Positions 42,937 through 52,691 are shown, counted from the first letter of the stretch. The stretch is 64,000 bases of DNA from Sphingomonas sp. CCH10-B3 (GCF_001556185.1 NZ_LSIJ01000003.1:1-64000); one strand, 5' to 3'. The notes: a model not told the origin generated them from the sequence alone. A program made the numbers and translations.

Positions 42937-43671
42937 TCAGCGAGCGTGACCTTCGAACGTCACCACTGATGCAGGCGCGCCCTTGGCAGCCGAATAGGAA
43001 ACTCGGATCGCCCCCTTGGGCAGTACGAAGCTTTGGCCGGCTTCAACGCGCTGCATCGGCAGATTGGCGACCCGCAGATCGATCGCCCCATCGGCAACAT
43101 AGCCATAGCTCGTGATCGCGCGCACCGGCGCGGTCGCTGCGCTGCCCGGACGCAGGTCGACCCGCTTCACCGCAACCCGTGCCACTGTCGCGCCGCCGGC
43201 CAGTGCCGTCGTCATCGTGCGCCGGTCGATTTTGGCCGTCGGCGCCTTGTCGAAGTGGATGAACGGATCGTCCGCACGCTGCCAATTGGTATCGATAAAC
43301 ACCGCTTCTTCGGTCTCCGACCCATTGTCGAAGCGGAGGATGCGGGGCCCGACCGGTTCGTAAAATGCGTCGCCGGCCTTCAGCGTCTGCAGCGGTTGAC
43401 CCTCGACCTGATAGAGGATCGTGCCCTTGACGACGATGCCGATTGCGGGTGCCAGATGGGTATGGATCGGCGCAGGCTGCCCCGGCAGGAAGTGAAAATC
43501 GCCGCCTTCGACCTTCGCCACCGCACGCGGCGCGAAGCGGACGTCGAGCAATGTGGTGGCACGCTGCTCCCCTGCCGAGGCTGGTGCCGCCGCCACGCCG
43601 AACGCGAGGCTGGTGGCAACGAAGATGATCGAGCCGATGGCGGTCCCAGCGAGCTTCAATGTCTTGGTCAT
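42937..43671 (-). CDS. exported cupin-domain protein
   Basis: 244 residues with a signal peptide (about 1-33, ending PASAG). It has a cupin module around GDFHFLPGQPAPIHTHLAPAIGIVVKGTILYQVEGQPLQTLKAGDAFYEP, with the His pair H-T-H and the later Glu/His-like positions for metal. A second, weaker module covers the C-terminal half (APVRAITSYGYVADGAIDLR ... VEAGQSFVLPKGAIRVSY). Probably a periplasmic bicupin of unknown activity, an enzyme or small-ligand binder. Its promoter carries inverted ACATA/TATGT motifs shared with the TetR gene promoter, which suggests inducible expression. Confidence 0.85.
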   Translation of the reverse strand: MTKTLKLAGTAIGSIIFVATSLAFGVAAAPASAGEQRATTLLDVRFAPRAVAKVEGGDFHFLPGQPAPIHTHLAPAIGIVVKGTILYQVEGQPLQTLKAGDAFYEPVGPRILRFDNGSETEEAVFIDTNWQRADDPFIHFDKAPTAKIDRRTMTTALAGGATVARVAVKRVDLRPGSAATAPVRAITSYGYVADGAIDLRVANLPMQRVEAGQSFVLPKGAIRVSYSAAKGAPASVVTFEGHAR

Positions 43672-43712
43672 GATGCAAGTCCCTTGAGCAATCGCGACCG
43701 CAACATTGCGTT

Positions 43713-43745
43713 CGCTATGTTATATATACATAACGATCGATATGT
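43713..43745. promoter_or_regulatory. cupin promoter with inverted operator repeat
   Basis: CGCTATGT-N7-ACATAACG (43713-43735), followed by a third half-site CGATATGT (43738-43745). A -35-like TTGAAA (minus strand, 43750-43745) and an AT-rich -10 region within the spacer place the dyad over the promoter, suiting a repressor. The motif also occurs at the TetR promoter. Confidence 0.55.
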
Positions 43746-43911
43746 TTCAAGACCAAATCGTCAATCGAGTGCCGCGTTCGAGGTGCAGGCGTGTCGGGCC
43801 GCCGACGACGCCGTCGGGTTCCTGATCGGCGACGGTGAAATTGCTTGAATTGGTAAGCAGGTGCGCTGCTCTGGAATCCCCGAGCGGCTTCGTCGAACAC
43901 TGCCGACGGCG

Positions 43912-44451
43912 TTAAAGCTCTACGATTTCACCCGGCGGCGGGATGAAACCCGCGAGCGCTGAATAATCACGCCCGGCCAAGCGCATGCGAACGACCGCGA
44001 TCGGCCCGCCATGCGCTACCACCAGAATGCTGCCATCGCTCGGTAAATCCTGCCACGCAGCCCAGGCGCGCGCGGCGAGTTCGGCCGTGGTCTCGCCGCC
44101 GCCCGGGCGAAAGCGTTCGGGATCGGTGATCATTCCGTCCATCGCATCGCCGGTCTCGCGCCAGATCGCGTCCCAGCGACGCCCCTCCCAATCACCAAAG
44201 TCGCGCTCGGCCCAGCGCGGGTCAGCCGACAGCGATGCTCCGGAAGCGCGCGCGACAGCTTCGGCAAGCCGCCGCGTGCGGTGCAGCCCCGAATGAATGA
44301 CGCGGTCGAACCCTTCGGCTGCAAGTGCGGGTACGAGCCGGCGCGCCATCGCCGCGCCCTCCCGGCTCCAGCCCATGTCCGAGCGGCCATAGCAGCGCCC
44401 CGCCCAGCCAAGCGCCACCGGCGGATGGCGCATCAGACAGCGCCGACTCAC
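43912..44451 (-). CDS. cobC: histidine phosphatase, alpha-ribazole phosphatase type
   Basis: 179-residue phosphoglycerate mutase-like phosphatase. N-terminal RHP motif in LMRHPPVALG (phosphohistidine), then GRSDM and IHSGLHRTRRLAEAVA, Glu in AERDFGDWEGRRW, and the second His in VVAHGGPIAV. Last gene of the cobalamin operon, coupled to cobS by a GTGA overlap, so removal of phosphate from α-ribazole-5'-phosphate (or the adenosylcobalamin phosphate) is the likely role. Start: GTG overlapping the cobS stop; an internal ATG at the RHP motif (44433) is an alternative. Named in the Salmonella sense of cobC. Confidence 0.85.
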   Translation of the reverse strand: MSRRCLMRHPPVALGWAGRCYGRSDMGWSREGAAMARRLVPALAAEGFDRVIHSGLHRTRRLAEAVARASGASLSADPRWAERDFGDWEGRRWDAIWRETGDAMDGMITDPERFRPGGGETTAELAARAWAAWQDLPSDGSILVVAHGGPIAVVRMRLAGRDYSALAGFIPPPGEIVEL

Positions 44452-45224
44452 CACGCGGCGGCGCAGGCAAGCAGCAACGCGAGCTGACCGGCATAGGCCG
44501 CAAATCCCAGGCAATCGCCAGTGCTCCCGCCGATGCGTCGTCGCAGCAGTGCCGCGAACCAGATCAGGAAGAGCACCGCTGCCGCCAGCGCTGCTGCCAC
44601 CCGCAGCGGCGCGACGAGCGTAACCCAGGCGACACCGGGCAAGGCGGTCAGCACCGCGATGCCAAGGGTGCCGCGCGGAGGGCGGCCGATGTCCTTGGCA
44701 AGGCCTTCGCCCGTCGGGGCCGGCGGGACGATCGCCATTACCGCAACCGCCCAGAGCCTGCCGAACGCCGCCGCGCCGATGATCGCGGGCCAGACCAACG
44801 CCGTCGGCAGCGTTGCCATCGTCGCGACGCGCAGTCCGAGCGCCAGCAGAAGACCGAGCGCGCCATAGCTACCGATCCGGCTGTCCTTCATGATCCGGCG
44901 CACATCCTCCGCCGTGCGCCCGCCACCGAAAGCGTCGCAGAAATCGGCCACGGCGTCTTCGTGAAAGCCGCCCGTCAGCCATGCCTCGACCGCGAGTGCA
45001 ATCAGCGCAGCAACAAGCGGCGGCCAGACCGCCCCGGCGACGCCAAAGACGGCAGCGGTGACAAGGCCGATCAGCCCGCCGATTAGCGGCAGCCACCCCG
45101 TCGCACGCGCCAAGCCGTCGCGCGCCTGCTCGCCCGACAACCGGTCGAGCGCGGGCACGGGCAACCGGGTGAGGAACTGAACCGCCAGCAGCGGCGGCGC
45201 CCACCACGGCGCGTCACGCTGCAC
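44448..45224 (-). CDS. cobS: adenosylcobinamide-GDP ribazoletransferase
   Basis: Inner-membrane cobalamin synthase that joins α-ribazole to adenosylcobinamide-GDP. 258 residues with about six membrane helices. Diagnostic segments: LLAVQFLTRLPVP at the start, then GGFHEDAVADFCDAFGGG, whose acidic residues bind metal, and MKDSRIGSYGALGLLLAL. GTG start 11 bases inside the end of cobT; the open frame continues far upstream but is the shadow of cobT. Coupled to both cobT and cobC; fits the final steps of nucleotide-loop assembly. Confidence 0.92.
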   Translation of the reverse strand: MQRDAPWWAPPLLAVQFLTRLPVPALDRLSGEQARDGLARATGWLPLIGGLIGLVTAAVFGVAGAVWPPLVAALIALAVEAWLTGGFHEDAVADFCDAFGGGRTAEDVRRIMKDSRIGSYGALGLLLALGLRVATMATLPTALVWPAIIGAAAFGRLWAVAVMAIVPPAPTGEGLAKDIGRPPRGTLGIAVLTALPGVAWVTLVAPLRVAAALAAAVLFLIWFAALLRRRIGGSTGDCLGFAAYAGQLALLLACAAAW

Positions 45225-46227
45225 TGCCCGCTCCGATCTCGGCCAGCGTCGCCACATCGCGAAGCAGCGCCGCGGCTGAATCGAGCAGCGGCAACGCCAC
45301 CAGCGCGCCCGTCCCCTCCCCCAGCCGCATGCCCCAGTCGAGCAACGGATCGAGCCCCAGCGCCGCGAGCGCCGCACCATGCCCCGGCTCGGCGGAGCGG
45401 TGCGCGGCCACCATTCTGTCGCGAGTGCCGGGGGCGAGCCGCTCGGCGACCAGCGCGGCTGCGGTCGCCACATAGCCATCGATCAGCAGCGTCGCGCGTC
45501 CCGCTGCGCCGCTTGCGTAGAAGCCCGCCATTGCTGCGATCTCCAGTCCGCCGACCGCAGCGATGGCGGTGCGCGGGTCGGTGATGTGGCGCGCGCGTGC
45601 CACGGCCTCGCGCACGATCCGGCGCTTGGCGATCATCGCAGCGTCATCGGCCCCCGCGCCGCGCCCCACCGCTGCTTCCGGATCGATTCCGACGAGCAGC
45701 GCGGTCAGGCACGCGGCGGGCGTGGTGTTGCCGATGCCCATTTCCCCGGCCAGCAAGAGGCGCACGCCATCGCCCAGCGCGTCCGTTGCTTCCTGCTCCC
45801 CGACGGCCCATGCAGCGTCGAACTGCTCGACGGTCATCGCATCTCCACGGGCAAGGCTCGCGGTTCCGTTGGCAATCCGCGCCGCGCGATAAATGGGCGG
45901 CGGATCGGCCGGGGGAACGCTCGCGACCGCGACATCGACCAGCCGCAACGGGCAGTCCTGCGCCGCTGCCAGCGCGCTCGAGGTTGCGCGGCCCGTCAGG
46001 ATCGTGCCCACCATCATGCCGGTGACGGCAGCGGGCCATGCCGACACGCCATCGGCGACGACGCCATGGTCACCAGCGAACAGCACAATTCGGCGTGGCC
46101 GGGTGGCGGGATCAAGCCGCTGCTGCGTCAGCGCCAGCCGCACCGCCAGATCCTCCAGCCGCCCCAGGCTTCCTTGCGGCTTGGCAAGCGCATCGAGATG
46201 CGCGCGGACTTGGGCTTCGTCGATCAT
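45214..46227 (-). CDS. cobT: nicotinate-nucleotide--dimethylbenzimidazole phosphoribosyltransferase
   Basis: Makes α-ribazole-5'-phosphate from dimethylbenzimidazole and nicotinate mononucleotide. 337 residues. Motifs: [17 protein letters not shown] near the start, [35 protein letters not shown], and the C-terminal catalytic Glu region [17 protein letters not shown]. The gene is ATGA-coupled to cobQ upstream and overlaps cobS downstream by 11 bases. Supports lower-ligand attachment; the source of the base itself is not encoded here. Confidence 0.94.
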   Translation of the reverse strand: MIDEAQVRAHLDALAKPQGSLGRLEDLAVRLALTQQRLDPATRPRRIVLFAGDHGVVADGVSAWPAAVTGMMVGTILTGRATSSALAAAQDCPLRLVDVAVASVPPADPPPIYRAARIANGTASLARGDAMTVEQFDAAWAVGEQEATDALGDGVRLLLAGEMGIGNTTPAACLTALLVGIDPEAAVGRGAGADDAAMIAKRRIVREAVARARHITDPRTAIAAVGGLEIAAMAGFYASGAAGRATLLIDGYVATAAALVAERLAPGTRDRMVAAHRSAEPGHGAALAALGLDPLLDWGMRLGEGTGALVALPLLDSAAALLRDVATLAEIGAGSAA

Positions 46228-47681
46228 GCGGCCTCCCGGGCAATGGCGAGGAGCGCGTCGACATCGACCACTGCCTCCATCTGCGCAGCGATCCGGTCGA
46301 GCGCCGCGTCGATGGCGTCATGCCGGTCGAGCCCATCCGACGCCAAACCGAGCAGCGCCAACCAGTGCGCACGCATCTCGGCGCGATCAAACAGCCCATG
46401 GACATAGGCGCCGGCGATCCGGCCATCGGCGGCAACCGCACCGTCGTCCTGACCGTCGTCGAAACGGAGCAGCGGGGCCGTGCCCGGCATCGCCTCGGTC
46501 ACGCCCGCGTGGATTTCATAACCGGCGAAGCGGACGGGCGCCGCTGCAAGCTGGCCTTCGACCGGCCGCACGCGCTTGTCGCGACCGATGACCGTCGTGA
46601 CGGGGAGCAGGCCCAGGCCCGCGACCACACCCGGCGGTCCCTCGACACCGTCCGGATCGGCGATTTGTGTTCCCAGCATCTGATATCCGCCGCATATTCC
46701 CAGAACCCGCCCGCCCCGGCGAACATGCGCTTGCAGATCGATGTCCCAACCCTGCGCGCGCAGAAACGCGAGATCGGCGATCGTCGCCTTGGTGCCGGGC
46801 AGGATCACCAGATCGGCGACGGGCAGCGGCTGACCGGGCGGCACCATGTGAAGCGCGACGTCCGGTTCCTGCGCAAGCGCGTCGAAATCGTCGAAATTGG
46901 CAATCCGCGACAGCATCGGCACGGCAATCACCGCACACGCCTTTCCCGCCCTTGCCCGCTCCAGCGCCACGGCGTCTTCGGCTGGCAGCAGTGCGGCGTC
47001 CGCCAGCCACGGCACGACTCCCAGGCCGGGCCACCCCGTCCGCGCGGCGATCGCTTGGTATCCATCGTCGAACAGCCTTGGGTCGCCGCGAAACTTGTTG
47101 ATCAGGAACCCGCGGATCATCGCGGCATCGGCGCCGTCGATCACGGCCTGCGTGCCCACCAGCGCCGCGATCACGCCGCCGCGGTCGATGTCGCCGACCA
47201 GCACCACCGGCACGCCGGCGGCGCGGGCAAAGCCCATATTGGCGATGTCCCCGGCGCGCAGATTGATCTCGGCGGGACTGCCCGCGCCTTCCACGACGAC
47301 AAGGTCGCACGCTGCCTTCAGCCGCGCATAGCTTGCGAGCACAGCGTCCAGCAGCTCGGCGCGGCGAAGCTGATATTCTCCTGCACGCAGCGTCATATGG
47401 ACGCGGCCGTTCAGCACCACTTGCGCGGTGCGATCCGACTGCGGCTTCAGCAGCACGGGGTTCATGTCGGTCGATGGCGCAACTCGCGCGGCAATCGCCT
47501 GAAGTGCCTGGGCGCGGCCGATCTCGCCGCCATCGGCAGTCGCGGCGGCATTGTTCGACATGTTCTGCGGCTTGAAGGGGCGCACGCTGAGGCCGCGATT
47601 GACGAACAGGCGGCAAAGTCCCGCGACCAGCACCGACTTGCCGACGTCGGAGCCGGTTCCCTGCAGCATCACAGCAGCCAT
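46224..47681 (-). CDS. cobQ: cobyric acid synthase
   Basis: Glutamine-dependent amidotransferase converting adenosylcobyrinate a,c-diamide to adenosylcobyrate by four amidations. 485 residues. N-terminal ATP-binding domain with [20 protein letters not shown] and [11 protein letters not shown]-terminal class I glutaminase domain with nucleophile Cys in [10 protein letters not shown] (about residue 333) and His/Glu downstream near AYVHGLFD. The start is the ATG overlapping the cbiB end by 13 bases; the second ATG four codons later is equally usable. With cbiB and the Thr-P decarboxylase it shows the strain completes cobalamin from a corrinoid precursor. Confidence 0.94.
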   Translation of the reverse strand: MAAVMLQGTGSDVGKSVLVAGLCRLFVNRGLSVRPFKPQNMSNNAAATADGGEIGRAQALQAIAARVAPSTDMNPVLLKPQSDRTAQVVLNGRVHMTLRAGEYQLRRAELLDAVLASYARLKAACDLVVVEGAGSPAEINLRAGDIANMGFARAAGVPVVLVGDIDRGGVIAALVGTQAVIDGADAAMIRGFLINKFRGDPRLFDDGYQAIAARTGWPGLGVVPWLADAALLPAEDAVALERARAGKACAVIAVPMLSRIANFDDFDALAQEPDVALHMVPPGQPLPVADLVILPGTKATIADLAFLRAQGWDIDLQAHVRRGGRVLGICGGYQMLGTQIADPDGVEGPPGVVAGLGLLPVTTVIGRDKRVRPVEGQLAAAPVRFAGYEIHAGVTEAMPGTAPLLRFDDGQDDGAVAADGRIAGAYVHGLFDRAEMRAHWLALLGLASDGLDRHDAIDAALDRIAAQMEAVVDVDALLAIAREAA

Positions 47682-48577
47682 GCGAACCCTCCTGCAATCA
47701 GCCAGAGCAACAGGCAGGCGTGACGGTAAATCGCCAGTCCCCGGGCGAGGTCGGCAGCGGTCGGCGCGGCGCCGTCCCCCATCGCGGGCCTGAACGAAGG
47801 CTCGCCATCATAGCTGACCGGCCCGCCGAGCCGCACCCCGAGCGCCCCCGCCATCGCCGCCTCGGGCCAGCCGGCATTCGGCGAGGCGTGGGCGCGCGCG
47901 TCGCGCACCATCACGCGCCAGCCGCCCCCGACGGCGCAGACCAGCACCCCGGCCAGCCGCGCCGGGACCCAATTCATCACGTCATCCGCGCGCGCCGCTG
48001 CCCAGCCGAACGCTGCCAGCCGATCGGTGCGATGCCCGATCATCGAATCGGCCGTGCTTACCAGTTTGAAGACGAACAGCCCCGGCAACCCGCCCACCAG
48101 CAGCCAGAAAGCGGGCGCGACGACGCCGTCGCCGAAGCTTTCGGCCAGACTCTCGACTGCTGCCGTCGCGACGCCGCGCGCATCCAGCGCCTCGACGTCG
48201 CGCCCGACGATCATCGCAACCGCCTGACGGGCAGCGGCGAGATCGTGGCGGCTGAGTGGCTCGAGCACTTCGGCAACATGATCGTGCAGGCTGCGTTGCG
48301 CGAGCCCGGTGGTGGCGATCAGCACCACCAGCGCCCACCCCCAGCCATGACCGACCACAGCCTGAATCGCCCAGCCAGTCGCGGCGGCCAGCGTGGCGAG
48401 CACAGCCACCAGCGCGAGCCCCAGCGCTCGACGCCGCAGCGATCCGCCGAAATTCAGCCAGCGCTCGCCCGCCGCTATGGCCGCGCCCGCGGCCATTACC
48501 GGATGCCACCAGCGCCGGGGCCAGCCGATCGCTGCCTCGACCACGAGCACGGCAAGAAGCAGCGCGCCGCCATTCAT
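47669..48577 (-). CDS. cbiB: adenosylcobinamide-phosphate synthase
   Basis: Membrane protein that attaches (R)-1-amino-2-propanol phosphate to adenosylcobyric acid; called cobD in Pseudomonas denitrificans. 302 residues with several hydrophobic helices. Family segments: [59 protein letters not shown], and the later [38 protein letters not shown]. It is ATGA-coupled to the upstream ABC ATPase gene. The Thr-P decarboxylase supplying the aminopropanol phosphate is encoded in the same operon. Confidence 0.93.
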   Translation of the reverse strand: MNGGALLLAVLVVEAAIGWPRRWWHPVMAAGAAIAAGERWLNFGGSLRRRALGLALVAVLATLAAATGWAIQAVVGHGWGWALVVLIATTGLAQRSLHDHVAEVLEPLSRHDLAAARQAVAMIVGRDVEALDARGVATAAVESLAESFGDGVVAPAFWLLVGGLPGLFVFKLVSTADSMIGHRTDRLAAFGWAAARADDVMNWVPARLAGVLVCAVGGGWRVMVRDARAHASPNAGWPEAAMAGALGVRLGGPVSYDGEPSFRPAMGDGAAPTAADLARGLAIYRHACLLLWLIAGGFAWLL

Positions 48578-49350
48578 GCCCGCGCAACTGGCAGGATGTA
48601 GCGGCGACCCGAGGCAGTCGTGCCGGTCTCCACCGCGACACCATAAGTCTCGCCGAGCAGCGCCGGCGTCAGCACGGCCTCGGCCGCGCCGCTCGCCACC
48701 ACGCGGCCCTCGCTCAGCAGCACGGCGTCGTCGGCGACGCGGTGCGCGAGGTGAAGATCATGTAGGACCACGATCACGCCCGCGCCACGCGACGCCGCTG
48801 CGCGCAGGAGATCGAGCACGTCGAGCTGATGCGCGGGATCGAGACTGGCGAGCGGCTCGTCGGCGAGCAGCCAATCGGGCTCGCCCGCCAAAACGCGCGC
48901 GATGAGCACCCGGCCGCGCTCACCGCCGGAGAGCTGCTCGACGCCGCGCGCTGCGAGGTGCGCGACCTCGGTTGCCGCCATGGCCTGCGCCACCGCCGCG
49001 CGGTCGGCGGCTGTCTCTCCCCAGCGTCCGCGGTGAGGCAGGCGGCCGAGCGCAACAAGGCTTTGCACATCGACGTTCCAGTGAACGTCGCTCGCCTGCG
49101 GCAGAAAGCCGATCCGCCGCGCGCGATCGCGTCGTTCGATCTCCAGAATGGCGCGATCGCCGAGCATGGCCGCTCCGGCATCCGCGGTCCGGAGCCCGGC
49201 CAGACAGGCAAGCAGGCTGCTCTTGCCGGCGCCGTTCGGGCCGAGCAATGCGGTCACGCGCCCCGGCCGACACGCTGCCGTCACCCGGTCGAGCACGGTG
49301 CGCCCGCCCAGCCGCAGCGTCAGCGCGCGCGTGTGCAGGACTTCGCTCAT
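48574..49350 (-). CDS. btuD: ABC transporter ATPase for cobalamin uptake
   Basis: 258-residue ABC ATPase of the FecE/BtuD group. Walker A GPNGAGKSSL (about 37-46), Q-loop LPQASDVHWN, signature LSGGERGRVLIARVL, Walker B WLLADEPLASLDP and the switch His in VVLHDLHLAH. The start is the ATG overlapping the permease stop; eleven codons upstream another ATG lies within btuC. It energises the BtuC permease next to it. Cobalamin is the likely cargo because it lies in the B12 operon with btuF and btuB; hemin/siderophore homologues cannot be excluded from sequence alone. Confidence 0.88.
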   Translation of the reverse strand: MSEVLHTRALTLRLGGRTVLDRVTAACRPGRVTALLGPNGAGKSSLLACLAGLRTADAGAAMLGDRAILEIERRDRARRIGFLPQASDVHWNVDVQSLVALGRLPHRGRWGETAADRAAVAQAMAATEVAHLAARGVEQLSGGERGRVLIARVLAGEPDWLLADEPLASLDPAHQLDVLDLLRAAASRGAGVIVVLHDLHLAHRVADDAVLLSEGRVVASGAAEAVLTPALLGETYGVAVETGTTASGRRYILPVARA

Positions 49351-50309
49351 GCCAGCCGTCGCCGCATCGACACGAGCAACCACAGGAAGAATGGCCCGCC
49401 GAGCATCGACATCGCAATGCCGAGCCGCAGTTCGCTGACTGTCGGCGCCAGCCGCACCAGGCTGTCGGCAAGCGTCAGCAGCAGCGCACCGCCGAGCGCC
49501 GACGGCAGCAATACCGCCGACGGCTTGCCGCCAGCCAGCGGGCGCACCAGATGCGGCACGATCAGCCCGACGAAGCCGATCACCCCGGCTGCCGCCACCG
49601 ACGCGCCAACCGTCAGCGCGGTGCCCAGGATCACCGTCAGCTGCAACCGGCGGGGATCGACGCCCAAGGATCGCGCCGCCGTCTCGCCGAGTGTCAGGGC
49701 ATCGAGCGACCGCGCCGTTGTCGTCAGCACCGCGACGCCCAGCCCGATCAGCGGCAACGCCACGCGAACATCATCCCAGCTGCGGTCCGTCAGCGCGCCC
49801 ATCAGCCAGGTTACGATCTGCGCGCTGACGAAAGGAGTCGGGGCCAGGCTGATCGCCAAGGCGGTCGCCGATCCGGCGATCGACGTCAGGATCAGCCCGG
49901 CGAGCGTGAACAGGATGAGACTCCCGGAACGCCCGGCGATCAATGCCAGCGCCGCCATCGTGCCGGCGGCCCCCGCGAGCGTAAAGCCCGGCAACAGCCA
50001 CGCCTGCGCCGCATAGCCGAAATAGAGCGAGAGCACCGCACCCAGCGCTGCGCCCGACGATACGCCAAACAGCCCCGGGTCGGCGAGCGGATTGCGCAGA
50101 TAGCCCTGCATCACCGCGCCGGTCAGGCCAAGCGCTGCACCTACCCCCAGCGCCAGCACCGTCCGCGGCAGGCGGAGTTCGGCAATGATGATCGCCCGCG
50201 GATCGCCGCCGCCCCAGGCATCCAGCGGCACCCATATCTTGCCTGCAGCAACCGACAGCAGCGCGGCGGCAAGGCACCCCAGTGCCAGCCAGATCGACAG
50301 GCGCGTCAT
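49347..50309 (-). CDS. btuC: ABC transporter permease for cobalamin uptake
   Basis: FecCD/BtuC-family inner-membrane permease, 320 residues with about ten helices. Conserved segments: IAELRLPRTVLALGVGAALGLTGAVMQGYLRNPLADPGLFGVSSGAALGAV (start of the family core), SLDALTLGETAARSLGVDPRR (coupling to the ATPase), and GVIGFVGLIVPHLVRPLAG. ATGA overlap with btuF upstream and btuD downstream. Imports the periplasmic BtuF-bound corrinoid; assigned to B12 rather than iron by context only. Confidence 0.9.
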   Translation of the reverse strand: MTRLSIWLALGCLAAALLSVAAGKIWVPLDAWGGGDPRAIIIAELRLPRTVLALGVGAALGLTGAVMQGYLRNPLADPGLFGVSSGAALGAVLSLYFGYAAQAWLLPGFTLAGAAGTMAALALIAGRSGSLILFTLAGLILTSIAGSATALAISLAPTPFVSAQIVTWLMGALTDRSWDDVRVALPLIGLGVAVLTTTARSLDALTLGETAARSLGVDPRRLQLTVILGTALTVGASVAAAGVIGFVGLIVPHLVRPLAGGKPSAVLLPSALGGALLLTLADSLVRLAPTVSELRLGIAMSMLGGPFFLWLLVSMRRRLA

Positions 50310-51133
50310 AGCGCGAGCCCCCGCCGGACATCCTTCAGCCGCGCCATCGCCTCGATAATGGTCGGCCCGCCGCAGTGCATCAGCCGCTCGGGATAGGGTG
50401 AAATGCGAATATGTGTACCCAGCCGCCGGATCGCCGGGTGTTGGGTCAGCCGGTCCGTGCCGAGCTCGGCTGCGGCTGGCGAGAACAGGATGCGGGGCGG
50501 CCGGGCGACCAGCGGTTCCAGCCCCAGCACGTCCCAGCGCTTCAGGCCGTAACCCGCACTCGCATTGGCAAAGCCTGCGCGCGAAAGCAGGTCGTCCGGC
50601 AACGTGCCCGTTCCTGGCGTCAGGCCACCGGTTTGCCAGATCAACGCGGCGACCGGCTCAGCCGCGGTCGGGGTCGCGGCGATTTCCACGGCCCGCGCCA
50701 GCGCGTCGCCGCGCGCCGGATGGCCCAGCCGACGGCCGATGTCGCGGATCTGCGCGATGCTCTCCGCCACCGTCGCCGGAACGGGATATTCGACCAGCTT
50801 GATGCCCACCCGCCGCAGCGCGGCCACGGTTGCAGGCTGGACATGCGCGCCGCTCAGGACGACCGTGGGACGCAGCGCGACAATCTCTTCGGCGGTGCCA
50901 GAAGTGGCGCGAAAGCGTCGCGCCCAGCCGAGCGGCACCGAGGTTGCGTCCGGGTCCTGCGAATAGTGGCTAATCGCCGCAATCTGTTGCGGATCGGCAA
51001 GGTGCCGCAGCATGGCATCGACACAGGGATTGATCGACGCAACGCGCAGGGCCGACGGGCTGTCGGGCGCCGCCGCCGGTGCGCAGCTCGTGGTCGCGGC
51101 AAGCGCCAGCAGAGAGGCGACCAGACGCCTCAA
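50306..51133 (-). CDS. btuF: cobalamin-binding ABC substrate-binding lipoprotein
   Basis: 275 residues. N-terminal lipobox-like ALAATTSC suggests a lipid-anchored periplasmic binding protein; cleavage would leave Cys17. The body is a class III (BtuF/FecB) fold: LRVASINPCVDAMLRHLADPQQIAAIS, IVALRPTVVLSGAHV, VEYPVPATVAESIAQIRDIGRRLG. It delivers cobinamide or cobalamin to BtuC. The start is TTG overlapping the cobO stop as TTGA, the same coupling seen at cobD; a rare start codon here may lower yield. No usable upstream ATG is seen. Confidence 0.85.
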   Translation of the reverse strand: MRRLVASLLALAATTSCAPAAAPDSPSALRVASINPCVDAMLRHLADPQQIAAISHYSQDPDATSVPLGWARRFRATSGTAEEIVALRPTVVLSGAHVQPATVAALRRVGIKLVEYPVPATVAESIAQIRDIGRRLGHPARGDALARAVEIAATPTAAEPVAALIWQTGGLTPGTGTLPDDLLSRAGFANASAGYGLKRWDVLGLEPLVARPPRILFSPAAAELGTDRLTQHPAIRRLGTHIRISPYPERLMHCGGPTIIEAMARLKDVRRGLAL

Positions 51134-51741
51134 AACTCGATCCCGCGCTGCGCCTTGAATCCGGCCTTGTACGGATGCTTCACTTCGGCGAACTCGGTCA
51201 CCAGATCGGCAATATCGGTCAGCGCGGGGCGCGCGCCACGCCCGGTGATGCAGATATGCTTGGTCAGCGGCCGTTCTTTCAGGAATGCGAGCACTTCGTC
51301 GAACGGCAGCGTATCGTCGCGCAGCACGATGTTGAGCTCGTCGAGGATGACCAGCTCATAGGCCGGATCAAGGATCAGCGCCTTGGATCGCTCCCACGCG
51401 GCCCGCGCCGCGCGGATGTCGAGCGCGCGATCCTGCGTGTCCCAGGTGAACCCCTCGCCCATCACCTCATAGGTCAGAAGCTCTGGATTGGCCTCGAAGA
51501 AATTGCGCTCGCCCGTCTCCCACTTGCCCTTCACATATTGGACGATCGCAACCTTCATGCCCCAGCCGAGGCTGCGCATCGCCATGCCGAATGCGGCGGT
51601 CGACTTGCCCTTGCCGTTGCCGGTGTGGACGATCAGCAGCCCACGCTCGAGCGTGCGCCGTTCCTGCATCCGGGCTCGTGCCGCAGCGACTCGCTTCATT
51701 CGCGCATTGTGGCGGGCAAAGGCTTCTTCAGACTCGGTCAT
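51130..51741 (-). CDS. cobO: corrinoid adenosyltransferase
   Basis: CobA/CobO/BtuR-type ATP:corrinoid adenosyltransferase, 203 residues; adds the 5'-deoxyadenosyl ligand to cobalt. P-loop in IVHTGNGKGKSTAAFGMA at about residues 33-50 and the segments GEGFTWDTQDRALD and YELVILDELNIVLR, which define the family. The terminal FAEVKHPYKAGFKAQRGIEF is typical. ATGA overlap with the upstream decarboxylase and TTGA with btuF downstream. Converts imported and salvaged corrinoids to the adenosyl form used by CbiB and CobQ. Confidence 0.94.
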   Translation of the reverse strand: MTESEEAFARHNARMKRVAAARARMQERRTLERGLLIVHTGNGKGKSTAAFGMAMRSLGWGMKVAIVQYVKGKWETGERNFFEANPELLTYEVMGEGFTWDTQDRALDIRAARAAWERSKALILDPAYELVILDELNIVLRDDTLPFDEVLAFLKERPLTKHICITGRGARPALTDIADLVTEFAEVKHPYKAGFKAQRGIEF

Positions 51742-52691
51742 GGGTGGTCCTTCATAACGTCAGCCAAACGCGCGAGCTGGGCATCGTCGGCAGGCAAGCC
51801 GATGCGCAGTCGGCTCGGGGTCTCGGCGAAAGGTCGGGCAAGAATGCGCTGGCTGGCAAGGCGGCGGAACAAGTCATGCGCGTCTGCCACCTCGATCAAG
51901 CGAAAAAACGGCGTGCTTCCAACCACTGCGACAGCCGCAGCAACCATTACGCTATCGAGCTTCTCGCCCATATCGGCAAGGCGCCTGCGCTGCGCCGCGC
52001 CCCACGCATCGTCGGCATAGGCCAGACGACCGGTCGCCAATGCCGGGGCCGAAATCGGCCAATCGCCGAGCAGTGCGCGCAGGTGCCCTGCGATGCGCGG
52101 GGCCGCGATGACGAACCCCAGCCGCAACCCCGGCAATCCGAAGAACTTCCCGAACGAGCGCAGCACCACCAGTTGGTCGAGCGCGACATCGGCGACTGAC
52201 CGCTGCGGATCGATATCGGCATAGGCTTCGTCGACGACCAGCGTCATCCGGCTGGCGAGATCAAGCAATTCGCCACGGTCAAAACAGCGTCCGTCCGGGT
52301 TGTTGGGATTGGCCAGGATGAGCAGGTCGTGCTCCCCGCCGCACGTCCACGCCACCGCATCGGGCCAGGCGAAGCGGTGGCCGGCATAGCCGGGAACGAG
52401 CCGGGCCGGCGACCGCGCGGGCAGCAGCATTCCCAGCAAGCGCAGCGCCATATCGGTGCCGGGCACAGCAACAACCTCACGCGCTGTCGGGACGCCGAAG
52501 GCTGCGCGCGCGGCAGCCTCCAGCGCCGCGAGCGCGCCGGGTTCGGGAAGACGATCCAGCGCCGAGGCAGGTGCAGGATAGGGCCAGGGCGCGATGCCGG
52601 TCGACAAGTCGATCCAGTCGCCATCACCGAACCGCGCACGAGCCACCGCCAGCCGCCCGCCGTGTTCACAAAAGGGTGCCAGATCGATCAA
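51738..52691 (-). CDS. cobD: threonine-phosphate decarboxylase
   Basis: PLP enzyme giving (R)-1-amino-2-propanol phosphate for the corrinoid side chain; Salmonella cobD, Pseudomonas denitrificans cobC. 317 residues of aminotransferase class I/II fold. The N-terminal HGGRLAVARARFGDGDWIDLSTGIAPWPYP is diagnostic for the family. Lys for PLP in LRSFGKFFGLPGLRLG, and NPNNPDGRCFDRGEL earlier. The start is TTG overlapping the btuB stop (TTGA), which makes its translation depend on btuB; no better start is seen. Supplies CbiB in the same operon. Confidence 0.9.
   Translation of the reverse strand: MIDLAPFCEHGGRLAVARARFGDGDWIDLSTGIAPWPYPAPASALDRLPEPGALAALEAAARAAFGVPTAREVVAVPGTDMALRLLGMLLPARSPARLVPGYAGHRFAWPDAVAWTCGGEHDLLILANPNNPDGRCFDRGELLDLASRMTLVVDEAYADIDPQRSVADVALDQLVVLRSFGKFFGLPGLRLGFVIAAPRIAGHLRALLGDWPISAPALATGRLAYADDAWGAAQRRRLADMGEKLDSVMVAAAVAVVGSTPFFRLIEVADAHDLFRRLASQRILARPFAETPSRLRIGLPADDAQLARLADVMKDHP

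Noticed and set aside
43746-43911. Small minus-strand frame between the cupin promoter and cobC
   Set aside because: No ribosome binding site, no conserved features and it runs through the operator region; I see nothing coding in this stretch.
46038-47723. 561-codon plus-strand frame across the cobalamin operon
   Set aside because: Antisense shadow of cobQ and neighbours; composition is His/Gln/Arg rich with no motif, while the minus strand encodes clear enzymes.
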